Source: GWF2-33-9 sp964500435
GTDB lineage: Bacteria; Bacteroidota; Ignavibacteria; Kapaibacteriales; UBA2268
Assembly: GCA_964500435.1 (NCBI GenBank)
Contig: CAZCNL010000006.1
Location: forward strand, 1-64,000
Reading direction: 5' to 3'
Length of the DNA stretch: 64,000 nucleotides
Below are positions 57,201 through 64,000 of the stretch, in pieces. Each line of letters opens with the position of its first letter. Position 1 is the stretch's first letter. The notes beneath the pieces were generated by a model. The model made no database searches. It had not been told where the DNA came from and saw only the letters and a list, made by a program, of their open reading frames with translations. The translations under genes were made by a program, and so were the position numbers.

Positions 57201-57793
57201 TTGACCATGTCCTTGCCTCCGGCAAAAATGTCAACATACTTGTTTTGGATACAGAAGTATATTCCAATACTGGTGGTCAAATGTCCAAATCTTCACCAAT
57301 TGGCTCAATTGCAAAATTTGCTGCAGGCGGTAAAAAAACAAACAAAAAAGATTTGGGCTTAATGGCAATGGCTTACGGTAATGTTTATGTTGCATCAGTT
57401 GCATTTGGTGCAAACGACAACCAAACATTAAAAGCATTCGTTGAGGCTGAAGCATACGATGGGCCTTCGATTATTATTGCATATAGTCATTGTATCGCTC
57501 ACGGTATCGATATGTCTCATCCTTTACAAAATCAAAAAGCACTTGTTGACAGCGGACTTTGGCTATTATACCGCTATAATCCAGAAAACGAAAAATTGGG
57601 TAAAAATCCATTTGTTCTTGAAAGCAAACCACCAAAAATTCCTGTATCTCAATATTTAGATATGGAAATCCGCTACAAGATGCTGAGCAAGATTGACCCA
57701 ACTGCACAAAAAGAATTATACAAACGTGCCCAAGAAGCAGTCGAAGAAAGATATAAATATTATTCATATCTTGCTGCTCGAGAGAATTTTTAA
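54233..57793 (+). CDS. nifJ: Pyruvate:ferredoxin (flavodoxin) oxidoreductase
   Basis: A 1186-residue single-chain PFOR. The N-terminal domain begins AAAYVAYRCSEVIAIYPITP. The two [4Fe-4S] ferredoxin-like motifs are CIQCGKCTLVCPH (from C698) and CTGCGVCVEVCPA (from C754). A third cluster site starts at C828 (CSGCGETPYVK). The TPP domain reads GGDGWAYDIGYGGLD and LDTEVYSNTGGQMSKSS. It oxidises pyruvate and CoA to acetyl-CoA and CO2 and reduces ferredoxin. It is oxygen-sensitive, pointing to anaerobic or microaerophilic life. The DHOD-like gene follows 36 bp downstream, and pta-ackA lie nearby in the opposite orientation to complete acetate/ATP formation. Confidence 0.97.
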   Translation: MAEKKYLTIDGNEAAAYVAYRCSEVIAIYPITPSSNMGEYSDEWASKGIKNLWGNVPTVYEMQSEGGAAGAVHGALQAGALTTTFTASQGLLLKIPNMFKIAGELTPTVFNISARTIATHALSIFGDHSDINAARTTGFAMIAGGSVQEVMDMSTIAWASTLRSRIPFINFFDGFRTSHEVQKIEVIPDEVLKEMINDDLVSAHRKRAMNPEHPVLRGTAQNPDVFFQNRETINTFYNACPNIVQEEMDKFAKLTGRQYHLFDYVGAPDAEYVIVIMASGADVTHATVDYLIQNYGEKVGVVKVHLYRPFSVEHFIKALPKTVKAIAVMDRTKEPGATGEPLYLDVVDSIFKSYQNGTAHFEQMPVVVGGRYGLSSKEFTPAMVKAIYDNLKLPKPKENFVVGIKDDILNLSLDFDPTFNIESDKVVRAMFWGLGSDGTVGANKNSIKIIGENTDFYCQGYFEYDSKKSGSITISHLRFGPDILRLPYKVSHANFVACHQTVFLEKYDVVRNLIKNGVFLLNTPLPVDQVWDSLPKSQQKQIIERNIKVYAIDAQSVAEKSGMGRRINTVMQTCFFAISGVLPRERAIEEIKKSIIKTYSKKGDKIVQMNLDAVDSTLANLFEVPVPGSVSSKWDTLPSMTPNAPDFVAKVEGAILGLKGDDLPTSAFPVDGTWPTATSQYEKRNIALTIPVWDEHLCIQCGKCTLVCPHATIRIKSYAPELLANAPATFKHTPTKDVDYKGEEYTIQIAPEDCTGCGVCVEVCPAVDKKNPSHKALDMQPQPPLREQERANWEFFLTIPDKNRSKIKITNIRQQQMQRPLFEFSGACSGCGETPYVKLVSQLFGDRAVIANATGCSSIYGGNLPTTPWAVDENGRGPAWNNSLFEDNAEFGLGMRLSIDKQTEIARELLNRLQYQIGVDLVNEILNAPQTNENEINEQRQRIATLKEKIKNINSLDAKRLYDLADYLVKKSVWIIGGDGWAYDIGYGGLDHVLASGKNVNILVLDTEVYSNTGGQMSKSSPIGSIAKFAAGGKKTNKKDLGLMAMAYGNVYVASVAFGANDNQTLKAFVEAEAYDGPSIIIAYSHCIAHGIDMSHPLQNQKALVDSGLWLLYRYNPENEKLGKNPFVLESKPPKIPVSQYLDMEIRYKMLSKIDPTAQKELYKRAQEAVEERYKYYSYLAARENF

Positions 57794-57829
57794 TTGGTGA
57801 TTTAGAAAGAAAATAAAAAGGATAAAATT

Positions 57830-58828
57830 ATGATTTTACAAACAAAATATTTAGGATTGAATTTAAAATCGCCTTTTGTGCTTTCAGCATCACCAATTGG
57901 CGAAAATATCGATAACTTGAAAAGATTAGATGAACTCGGAATAGGCGCAGTTGTGCTGCATTCACTTTTCGAAGAACAATTAATTGATGACCAATATGAA
58001 TTAGATTATCATCTTACACACGGGACTGAAAGTTTTGCGGAAGCACAATCTTTTTTCCCAAATTATGATGAATTCAAATTAGGTCCAGAAGAATACTTAA
58101 ATCATATTCAAAAAGTAAAAAGCAGCATATCAGCGCCAGTCATTGCTTCACTCAATGGAACAACAATCGGTGGATGGACTAAATATGCAAAAAATATGCA
58201 AGATGCCGGTGCAGATGCTATTGAACTAAACATATACAATATTCCAACCGACCTTAGTTTAACTTCAAAAGCTATCGAAGAAGCATATGTTGAAATATTA
58301 AGAGAAGTGAAATCTGTGGTCAAAATCCCAGTTGCTGTTAAATTAAGTCCATATTTTACAAGCTTGGCAAATATTATTAAACGATTTGATGATGCCGGTG
58401 CAAATGGATTCGTTCTTTTCAATAGATTTTACCAGCCTGATATCAATATTAACACATACGAAGTTGAACCTAAAATTGATTTAAGTACTTCAGCAAATAA
58501 TCGCATATCATTGCGTTGGATTGGCATATTAAAAGGCAAAGTTAATGCTGATTTTGCAGCTACTGGTGGAATTATTACTGCACAAGATGCAGCTAAATTG
58601 ATTCTTGTTGGTGCAAGCGTCACTCAAGTTTTCGCAACAATTGCTCGAAATGGAATTGATTATTTGACTGTATTAAATAAAGAATTAACAGATATAGTCG
58701 AAGAAAAAGGTTTCAGTAGTGTTAGTGAAATGGTTGGCGTTGCTTCGCAAAAGAATATTGCAAATCCAAGTGCTTTCGAACGTGCACAGTATATGAAAGC
58801 TCTCACTTCTTATAAGTTAAGCTTTTAA
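57830..58828 (+). CDS. Dihydroorotate dehydrogenase-like flavoprotein
   Basis: A 332-residue TIM-barrel protein of the DHOD superfamily (FVLSASPIGENIDN, VIASLNGTTIGGW, DAGADAIELN, PVAVKLSP, ADFAATGGIITAQDAAKLIL). In class 1 DHOD the catalytic Cys sits in the loop reading about N-L-S-C-P-N after the ELN strand. Here that place reads ELNIYNIPTD (near residue 137) with no Cys, so it is probably not a real PyrD. Members of this group often lie beside nifJ, as here (36 bp downstream), so a link to pyruvate oxidation is inferred. FMN binding is likely; the substrate is unknown. It starts at ATG 57830 and ends before a strong terminator. Confidence 0.88.
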   Translation: MILQTKYLGLNLKSPFVLSASPIGENIDNLKRLDELGIGAVVLHSLFEEQLIDDQYELDYHLTHGTESFAEAQSFFPNYDEFKLGPEEYLNHIQKVKSSISAPVIASLNGTTIGGWTKYAKNMQDAGADAIELNIYNIPTDLSLTSKAIEEAYVEILREVKSVVKIPVAVKLSPYFTSLANIIKRFDDAGANGFVLFNRFYQPDININTYEVEPKIDLSTSANNRISLRWIGILKGKVNADFAATGGIITAQDAAKLILVGASVTQVFATIARNGIDYLTVLNKELTDIVEEKGFSSVSEMVGVASQKNIANPSAFERAQYMKALTSYKLSF

Positions 58829-58860
58829 TCACTATTAACTTAAAGCATAATTCACAAATA

Positions 58861-58897
58861 AAAATCCCCGACTTTTTCAAGTTGGGGATTTTTTTTA
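58861..58897. terminator. Bidirectional rho-independent terminator
   Basis: A 14-bp stem (58861-58874 with 58879-58892, one G-T pair) with a 4-nt loop TTTC and flanking A and T runs, between the convergent DHOD-like gene (58828) and pta (58917). Confidence 0.9.
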
Positions 58898-58916
58898 TTT
58901 GAATTTTAATTAAAAT

Positions 58917-59897
58917 TTAAGACATTAAAATATTAATTGCGGCAACAGCAATCATATCATCAACACTTGCCCCACGTGATAAATCACAATAAGGTTTTTT
59001 CAATCCTTGGACAAATGGTCCAACTGCTTCTGCTCCGCCTAATCTTTGTGTAATTTTATATCCAATATTTCCAGCATCCAAATCAGGGAAAATCATAACA
59101 TTAACGTTACCTGCAACCTTGGAACCAGGGAATTTCCTTTGTCCAATCGATGGAACAATTGCTGCATCAAATTGCATTTCACCATCGACTGCTAAATCTG
59201 GCGCTTTTTCTCTAACTAATTGAGTTGCAGTTCTAACTTTAGCAACATCATCATGTTCGGCACTTCCATTTGTTGAAAACGAAAGCATTCCTATTGATGG
59301 TTCTATACCAGTAACAGACTTGAAGTTACGAGCAGAAGTAATTGCAATATCAGCTAATTGTTCTGCATTAGGCTGTGGATTAACTGCGCAATCAGCATAA
59401 CAATATATTTTATCAGGAAATACCATCAAAAAGTAACTCGAGACAATTGAAATTCCTTCGGCTACACCAACAGTATGAATTGCTGCTCTTAATATATCGC
59501 CAGTTGATGAGACGTTCCCACCAACAACGACATCAGTCTTGCCAGAATCGAGCATCAAGCCTGCAAAATATAAAGGATTTGTAACTGTATTTTGTGCTTG
59601 CTCGAATGTCATCCCTTTTTCTTTACGTTTTTGAAAAAGTGTATTAGCAAACTCTTCCAACCAAGGTGATGATTTAGTATCAATAATTTCAATACCTTCT
59701 AATGATAAGTTATTTTCTTTTGCAACTTTCTCGATATCAGAAGGATTACCCGTTAAAATAGGTTTTGCAATACCATTTTTGTATAAATAACCAGCAGCTT
59801 CAATAGAACGAGCATCTGCCGCATCGGGATAAACAACTTTTTTATTTAAAGACTTTGCTTTATTCAACATTTCTTGAATAAAATTCGAACCACTCAT
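58917..59897 (-). CDS. pta: Phosphate acetyltransferase
   Basis: A 326-residue enzyme that makes acetyl-phosphate from acetyl-CoA. The family core is seen at LMLDSGKTDVVVGGNVSSTG, CYADCAVNPQPNAEQLADIA, MLSFSTNGSAEHDDVAKV and FPDLDAGNIGYKITQRLGG. Length fits the short single-domain Pta, without the DRTGG regulatory part of long forms. It starts at ATG 59897, 39 bp downstream of ackA, with which it forms an operon. With PFOR upstream in metabolism it links pyruvate oxidation to ATP. The protein is cytoplasmic. Phosphate butyryltransferase is a less likely reading. Confidence 0.95.
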   Translation of the reverse strand: MSGSNFIQEMLNKAKSLNKKVVYPDAADARSIEAAGYLYKNGIAKPILTGNPSDIEKVAKENNLSLEGIEIIDTKSSPWLEEFANTLFQKRKEKGMTFEQAQNTVTNPLYFAGLMLDSGKTDVVVGGNVSSTGDILRAAIHTVGVAEGISIVSSYFLMVFPDKIYCYADCAVNPQPNAEQLADIAITSARNFKSVTGIEPSIGMLSFSTNGSAEHDDVAKVRTATQLVREKAPDLAVDGEMQFDAAIVPSIGQRKFPGSKVAGNVNVMIFPDLDAGNIGYKITQRLGGAEAVGPFVQGLKKPYCDLSRGASVDDMIAVAAINILMS

Positions 59898-59936
59898 AAT
59901 ATATTCCTCAATAGTTATTTTATTTACTTGTGTAAT

Positions 59937-61181
59937 TTATGGTAAAGGTGCATTTAAAACAACTCGGCAAGTATCTCTTGCAATAATTAATTCTTCATTA
60001 GTTGGTATTACGTAAACTTTCAATTTGCTTTTCGGAGTGCTAATAAGACCTTCCTTTCCGCCAACTGTCTCTTGATTTAACTTATCATCAATTTCAACGC
60101 CCAGAACGTTCAAACCTTCGCAAGCAATTTTTCGTATTACAGGTGAGTTTTCGCCAATACCAGCAGTAAAGCAAATTGCATCTGCACCACCCATAGTAGC
60201 ATAATAAGCACCAACATATTTTTTAATACGATTTGCGAACATATCAAGAGCAAGTTTAGCTCTTCTATCTTTAAATTCGTTCCATTCTGCTTCCAAATCA
60301 CGCATATCGTGAGTTAAGCCAGATATTCCTAAAAGGCCGGAACGTTTGTTCAATAATTGCATAACTTCTTCTAAAGTAGAATTTTCTTTGTGAGCTATAA
60401 ATTCAACAACAGATGGGTCTAAATCTCCGCAACGAGTACCCATCATTAGACCTTCGAGTGGAGTCATACCCATCGATGTATCAACAGATTTACCATTTTT
60501 AATAGCGCATGCGGATGCCCCATTTCCTAAATGCAAACTAATTATATTAACTTCTTCTCTGCGTAAATTTGCTAACTTGCGATAGCGATAAGCAATATAT
60601 CGATGAGATGTTCCATGAAAACCGTATTTACGTATTTTAAATCTTCTATATAATTGATATGGAATTCCATATAAGAAGGATACTTCGGGCATTGTCGAAT
60701 GAAATGCTGTATCGAAAATAGCAGCTTGTGGAACATGCATACCAAAAACTTCTCTTGCGGCATAAATACCTTTTAAGTTTGCAGGATTATGCAGTGGTGC
60801 TAAATCTATATTATCTTCAATACTTTTAATCACAGCTTCGTCAATTCTAACGGAACTTGTGAACTGTTCACCACCGTGAACTGTTCGATGTCCAATTGCG
60901 TTAATATCATTAAGTGATTCAATTCCTGGTATCCCCGTCTCGGGATTTACTATCCAATCTAATGCATATCTCAACGCTTGTTTATGGTCTTTTAGTGGTA
61001 ATGCTGTTTTATATTGGGATTTTCCCACAACTTGAAACGAAACTAATGCTTGGCTTCCAATTCTTTCAATCAAACCTTTACAAAGCATCTCATCAGCATC
61101 TTTTTCAATTAATTCCAAATCTGTTTTGATTATTTGAAATTTCAAAGATGAACTTCCGGTATTCAATACTAAAATATTCAT
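59937..61181 (-). CDS. ackA: Acetate kinase
   Basis: A 414-residue ASKHA kinase that makes ATP and acetate from acetyl-phosphate. N-terminal MNILVLNTGSSSLKFQ is the family start. Catalytic and substrate residues are in place: R99 in GHRTVHGGEQF, D157 in IFDTAFH, and H189/H193 in GFHGTSHRY. GIGENSPVIRK near the C-terminus binds nucleotide. It starts at ATG 61181 and precedes pta by 39 bp. Length (414) is slightly long because of an insertion near residues 20-60. A possible -7 element (TAATTTTG, 61224-61217 on the minus strand) lies 36 bp upstream. Confidence 0.97.
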   Translation of the reverse strand: MNILVLNTGSSSLKFQIIKTDLELIEKDADEMLCKGLIERIGSQALVSFQVVGKSQYKTALPLKDHKQALRYALDWIVNPETGIPGIESLNDINAIGHRTVHGGEQFTSSVRIDEAVIKSIEDNIDLAPLHNPANLKGIYAAREVFGMHVPQAAIFDTAFHSTMPEVSFLYGIPYQLYRRFKIRKYGFHGTSHRYIAYRYRKLANLRREEVNIISLHLGNGASACAIKNGKSVDTSMGMTPLEGLMMGTRCGDLDPSVVEFIAHKENSTLEEVMQLLNKRSGLLGISGLTHDMRDLEAEWNEFKDRRAKLALDMFANRIKKYVGAYYATMGGADAICFTAGIGENSPVIRKIACEGLNVLGVEIDDKLNQETVGGKEGLISTPKSKLKVYVIPTNEELIIARDTCRVVLNAPLP

Positions 61182-61484
61182 AATATAACCTTACTAAATG
61201 TAAAAAAATTAATATACAAAATTAAATATAAAATTTTAAAATAATATTAATTTTTATTAATCATATTAAATTAAGTTTACTGTATTTTTTATAACTTAAT
61301 CAAGTATATTTATTTATCTATGTATTGATTTTGTTAAATCGAATTAAGAATTTTTGAATATAAAATTAAATTTTATTTTCACCTTAATTCCACTCGGTAT
61401 AATAAAATATTATTTTAAGTTTTTTAAGTAAGCAAATGAATTTTTTTTTGTAAATTACTTTTTTCAAATAATCGAAGTAAAAAA
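61182..61484. other. AT-rich intergenic region between ackA and adk
   Basis: A 303-bp divergent spacer. Apart from the weak ackA -7 element noted above (61217-61224, no -33 box) I see no gene, repeat or clear promoter. CTCGG near 61394-61398 is the only short GC-richer interruption. The adk ATG has only a weak ribosome-binding site. Confidence 0.6.
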
Positions 61485-62129
61485 ATGCGGTTAATATTTA
61501 TTGGACCACCTGGTGCAGGTAAAGGAACTCAAGCCGAATTAATTTGCAAAAAATACAACATTGTGCAATTATCGACAGGCGATATACTTCGTGCAAACGT
61601 AAAAGAGCAAACTCCTCTCGGAATGGAAGCAAAATCTTTTATGAATGCAGGTAAGTTAGTTCCTGATGACATTATAATTAATATGTTCAAACACGAACTA
61701 AATAATCCAAAATTAAATAATGGATTTCTTCTCGATGGTTTTCCACGCACTATTCCTCAAGCTGAAGCTTTAGACCAACTTTTGTATGAATTCAATATGA
61801 AAATTGACAAAGTGCTGTTTTTAGATGTTCCAGACGAAGAAATTATCACTCGACTTTCTGGTAGACGAATTTGCCGCACCTGCAATCGCACATTTCACAT
61901 AATTTTTAATCCACCCCCAGACCCAAAGGATTGCGATCGTGGAATATGCGATATTTATCAACGTGATGATGATAAAGAAGAAACTGTGCGGAATAGATTG
62001 AATGTATATCACACTCAAACAAAACCATTAATTGATTATTATTCTCAAAAAGGTTTAGTGGCAACAATTTACGGCGTCGGTGAATTATCCGAAGTATTTG
62101 CTCGTATTGAAAAAGCCCTTGAAAGCTAA
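61485..62129 (+). CDS. adk: Adenylate kinase with zinc-type LID and a displaced fourth cysteine
   Basis: A 214-residue long-form Adk (ATP + AMP = 2 ADP). P-loop GPPGAGKGT at 7-15, AMP site STGDILRAN, and DGFPRTI at 84-90. The LID (about 125-165) is of the zinc type: C130, C133 and C150 in the normal spacing. The usual fourth ligand at 153 (Cys or Asp) is Gly, and a Cys lies two residues later at 155 (DCDRGICDIYQRDDD). Zinc might still bind through C155 or a nearby Asp, or the site may be weakened. It starts at ATG 61485 and is followed by a hairpin terminator. It stands alone, not next to secY. Confidence 0.95.
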   Translation: MRLIFIGPPGAGKGTQAELICKKYNIVQLSTGDILRANVKEQTPLGMEAKSFMNAGKLVPDDIIINMFKHELNNPKLNNGFLLDGFPRTIPQAEALDQLLYEFNMKIDKVLFLDVPDEEIITRLSGRRICRTCNRTFHIIFNPPPDPKDCDRGICDIYQRDDDKEETVRNRLNVYHTQTKPLIDYYSQKGLVATIYGVGELSEVFARIEKALES

Positions 62130-62155
62130 TTTTTCATCCTGTAAATAAATTTTAT

Positions 62156-62199
62156 TCCTTTAATTATTAATTTAAAATAAATAATTAAAGGATTTTTTT
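62156..62199 (+). terminator. Rho-independent terminator after adk
   Basis: A perfect 13-bp stem (62156-62168 with 62180-62192) with an 11-nt loop and a following T-run, 27 bp past the adk stop. It separates adk from pepF. Confidence 0.85.
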
Positions 62200-62286
62200 A
62201 TATATAAATCATTTATCTTTTTTATTTTTTGTTCGTCTATAGTTTTTTAATTAAAAAAATATAAATTTTAAAATAAAGGTTACAAA

Positions 62287-64000
62287 ATGTTCAACAAAAT
62301 CACGATTTTATTAATTTTCATAGGTATCACAATGAGTTTGAATGCACAAAACCAATTGCCAAAACGTGAACAAATCGATAAAAAGTACAAGTGGAATTTG
62401 GATGAAATATTCTCTTCGATTGAAGCATGGGGAAAAGAATATTCACAAATTGAAGCAGAAATTCCAAAAATTACCGAATACAAAGGTAAATTAAAAACAA
62501 GCGGCAAAAATTTGTATTCTTGTTTGAACTTAATAACTAAACTTGGCGAAAGATTTTCACGTTTAAGTATTTATGCTTCTTTAGGTCGGGATGCTGATTT
62601 AAATAATCAAAATTTTCAAATCTTATCTAATAAAATTCAAAAGCTTTCAAGTGATTTCGCTGCTGCGTCCGCTTTTGTTAATCCCGAAATTTTACAAATT
62701 CCTGAAAAATCCCTTAATAAATTTTATAAAGAAGAACCTAAATTACTTGAATACAAACAAAGTATAAATTCGATTCTTCTTTCGAAAGGACATACTTTAT
62801 CTTATGAAGAGGAAAAATTACTTGCAACATTAAGTCCGATTTTCGAAATTGCAGATAATACTTATGGAGTTTTAAATGATGCAGAGCTACCATTTCCAAC
62901 AATAACAGATAGTTTAGGAAAAACTATACAAGTATCACACGGTCGGTATCGTTCAGGAATGTATTCGCAAGATAGAAATTATCGTCGGGACATTTATAAA
63001 GCCACTTATGTTCCATATAAGCAATTGAACCAAACAATGGCGTCTTTGTATAATGGACGTGTTTTGGAGCGTGTTACTCTTGCAAAATTGAGAAATTATA
63101 AATCTGCTTTGGAATCTTCTTTGAATGAAAATAATATTCCTGTTTCCGTTTACGAAAATTTAATTTCTGTTACAAATAAAAATTTAAAAACATTACAACG
63201 ATGGGCAGAAATAAAAAGAAAAGTACTAAATTTGGATAAATTACATCCATATGATACTTATGTTTCATTGTTCCCATCAGTTGACAGAAAATATTCTTAC
63301 CAAGAAGCACAAGAAATTGTATTAAAAGCACTCGCTCCTCTTGGTGAAGAATACGTAAATGCAGTTCAATATGGATTTGAGCATAATTGGATAGATGTGT
63401 TCGAAACTCAAGCAAAACGTTCCGGAGCATACTCTAATAGTTCAGGTGCTGGACCTCACCCTTTCATCTTATTAAATTGGAATAATACTTTAGACGATGT
63501 TTTCACGTTGATTCACGAAATAGGTCATACGATGCATTCATATTTCACTGAAAAAAATCAACCATTTCAATACAGAAATTACTCAACTTTTGTTGCTGAA
63601 GTCGCCTCAACTGCAAATGAAAATTTATTGTTTGATTATTTAATTAAGCATTCGAATACAAAAGAAGAAAAATTAGCTTTACTCGAAAAATTTTTAACAC
63701 AAGTGCAAACAACTTTTTTCCGTCAAACCCGCTTTGCTGAATTCGAAGCAATGACTCACGCAGAAGCTGAAAAAGGTATTTATCTTACTAATGAACAATT
63801 AACGAGCGAATTTGCAAAATTATACCAAAAGTATTGGGGTGAAAATATGATTACCGATTACGAAGAAGGTCTATCTTGGGCAAGAATACATCACCTTTTC
63901 GATTATAATTTCTATGTTTATCAATATGCAACAGGTTTTGCAGCTTCTAATGCTTTAGTTGAAAATATATTAAAAGAAGGAAAACCTGCAATAGAAAGAT
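62287..64000 (+). CDS. pepF: Exported oligoendopeptidase F (C-terminus beyond window)
   Basis: 571 residues are visible; the frame is open at the right edge, so the gene is partial. It starts at ATG 62287 with a signal peptide (MFNKITILLIFIGITMSLNA, then QNQ). The M3-family core follows: the N-terminal lobe (about 30-340), zinc motif HEIGH at residues 410-414 (TLIHEIGHTMHSYF), and the third ligand Glu in FVAEVASTANENLLF. SSGAGPHPFILLNW precedes the active site, as in PepF. It cleaves short peptides of about 7-17 residues. Most PepF are cytosolic, so the signal peptide is notable and suggests periplasmic peptide breakdown. A few C-terminal residues are missing. Confidence 0.92.
   Translation, partial: MFNKITILLIFIGITMSLNAQNQLPKREQIDKKYKWNLDEIFSSIEAWGKEYSQIEAEIPKITEYKGKLKTSGKNLYSCLNLITKLGERFSRLSIYASLGRDADLNNQNFQILSNKIQKLSSDFAAASAFVNPEILQIPEKSLNKFYKEEPKLLEYKQSINSILLSKGHTLSYEEEKLLATLSPIFEIADNTYGVLNDAELPFPTITDSLGKTIQVSHGRYRSGMYSQDRNYRRDIYKATYVPYKQLNQTMASLYNGRVLERVTLAKLRNYKSALESSLNENNIPVSVYENLISVTNKNLKTLQRWAEIKRKVLNLDKLHPYDTYVSLFPSVDRKYSYQEAQEIVLKALAPLGEEYVNAVQYGFEHNWIDVFETQAKRSGAYSNSSGAGPHPFILLNWNNTLDDVFTLIHEIGHTMHSYFTEKNQPFQYRNYSTFVAEVASTANENLLFDYLIKHSNTKEEKLALLEKFLTQVQTTFFRQTRFAEFEAMTHAEAEKGIYLTNEQLTSEFAKLYQKYWGENMITDYEEGLSWARIHHLFDYNFYVYQYATGFAASNALVENILKEGKPAIER

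Noticed and set aside
62280..62507. Minus-strand ORF of 75 codons at the start of pepF
   Set aside because: Antisense to the clear signal peptide and N-terminus of PepF.

Overview
The window is a low-GC bacterial chromosome segment, and it most likely comes from a Bacteroidota/Chlorobiota-side lineage of the FCB group (Ignavibacteria- or Kapabacteria-like). I infer this from three kinds of evidence. Several secreted proteins carry type IX secretion (T9SS) C-terminal sorting domains. Some upstream regions carry the Bacteroidota promoter form TTTG-N19/20-TAnnTTTG, with an exact match at 21980-22010. The gene order rpmF-plsX-fabH-fabD-fabG-acpP-fabF-rnc sits beside the split glycine decarboxylase gcvPB. 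Energy genes (nifJ, pta, ackA) point to acetyl-CoA metabolism by ferredoxin-linked pyruvate oxidation with substrate-level ATP formation. The exact phylum is an inference; no rRNA gene is present.

Layout. 1-2921 (-): a large secreted beta-propeller (BNR/VPS10-like) protein with Fn3 repeats, cut by the window edge. 3109-7020: two translationally coupled membrane proteins, a lipoprotein, a LiaF-like membrane protein and a site-2 protease. 7205-19393 (-): the transcription/translation super-operon, in transcription order tRNA-Tyr, tRNA-Gly(TCC), tRNA-Gly(CCC), tRNA-Thr, tRNA-Trp, secE, nusG, rplK, rplA, L10 leader, rplJ, rplL, two strong hairpins, rpoB, rpoC, terminator. The tuf gene often found between tRNA-Thr and tRNA-Trp is absent. 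19544-21739 (-): ferritin and an orphan sensor histidine kinase. 22051-30575 (+): yceD-rpmF-plsX-fabHDG-acpP-fabF-rnc (fatty-acid/phospholipid synthesis) and gcvPB, closed by a perfect 12-bp hairpin terminator.

30658-42420 (-): a HAD acid phosphatase, then a tight three-gene operon encoding an outer-membrane barrel-like protein (553 aa), a 2430-aa secreted protein whose N-terminus resembles the TANFOR family, and a 661-aa Fn3 protein. This is my best candidate for an undescribed surface system. 42421-43237: a regulatory-looking intergenic region with inverted repeats and a promoter. 43238-49747 (+): two tandem arylsulfotransferase-like T9SS cargo proteins, with one Fn3 repeat in the first and eight in the second. 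49770-54048: an S41 processing protease (-), a DUF2851 protein, a lipoprotein and a CDF metal exporter (+).

54233-58828 (+): pyruvate:ferredoxin oxidoreductase and a dihydroorotate dehydrogenase-like flavoprotein lacking the catalytic cysteine. 58917-61181 (-): ackA-pta. 61485-62129 (+): adenylate kinase with an unusual zinc site. 62287-64000 (+): an oligoendopeptidase F with a signal peptide, cut by the right edge. Together nifJ, pta and ackA give a compact route from pyruvate through acetyl-CoA to acetate plus ATP. The fab cluster supplies acyl chains, and the ribosomal/RNAP cluster is autoregulated at the L10 leader.
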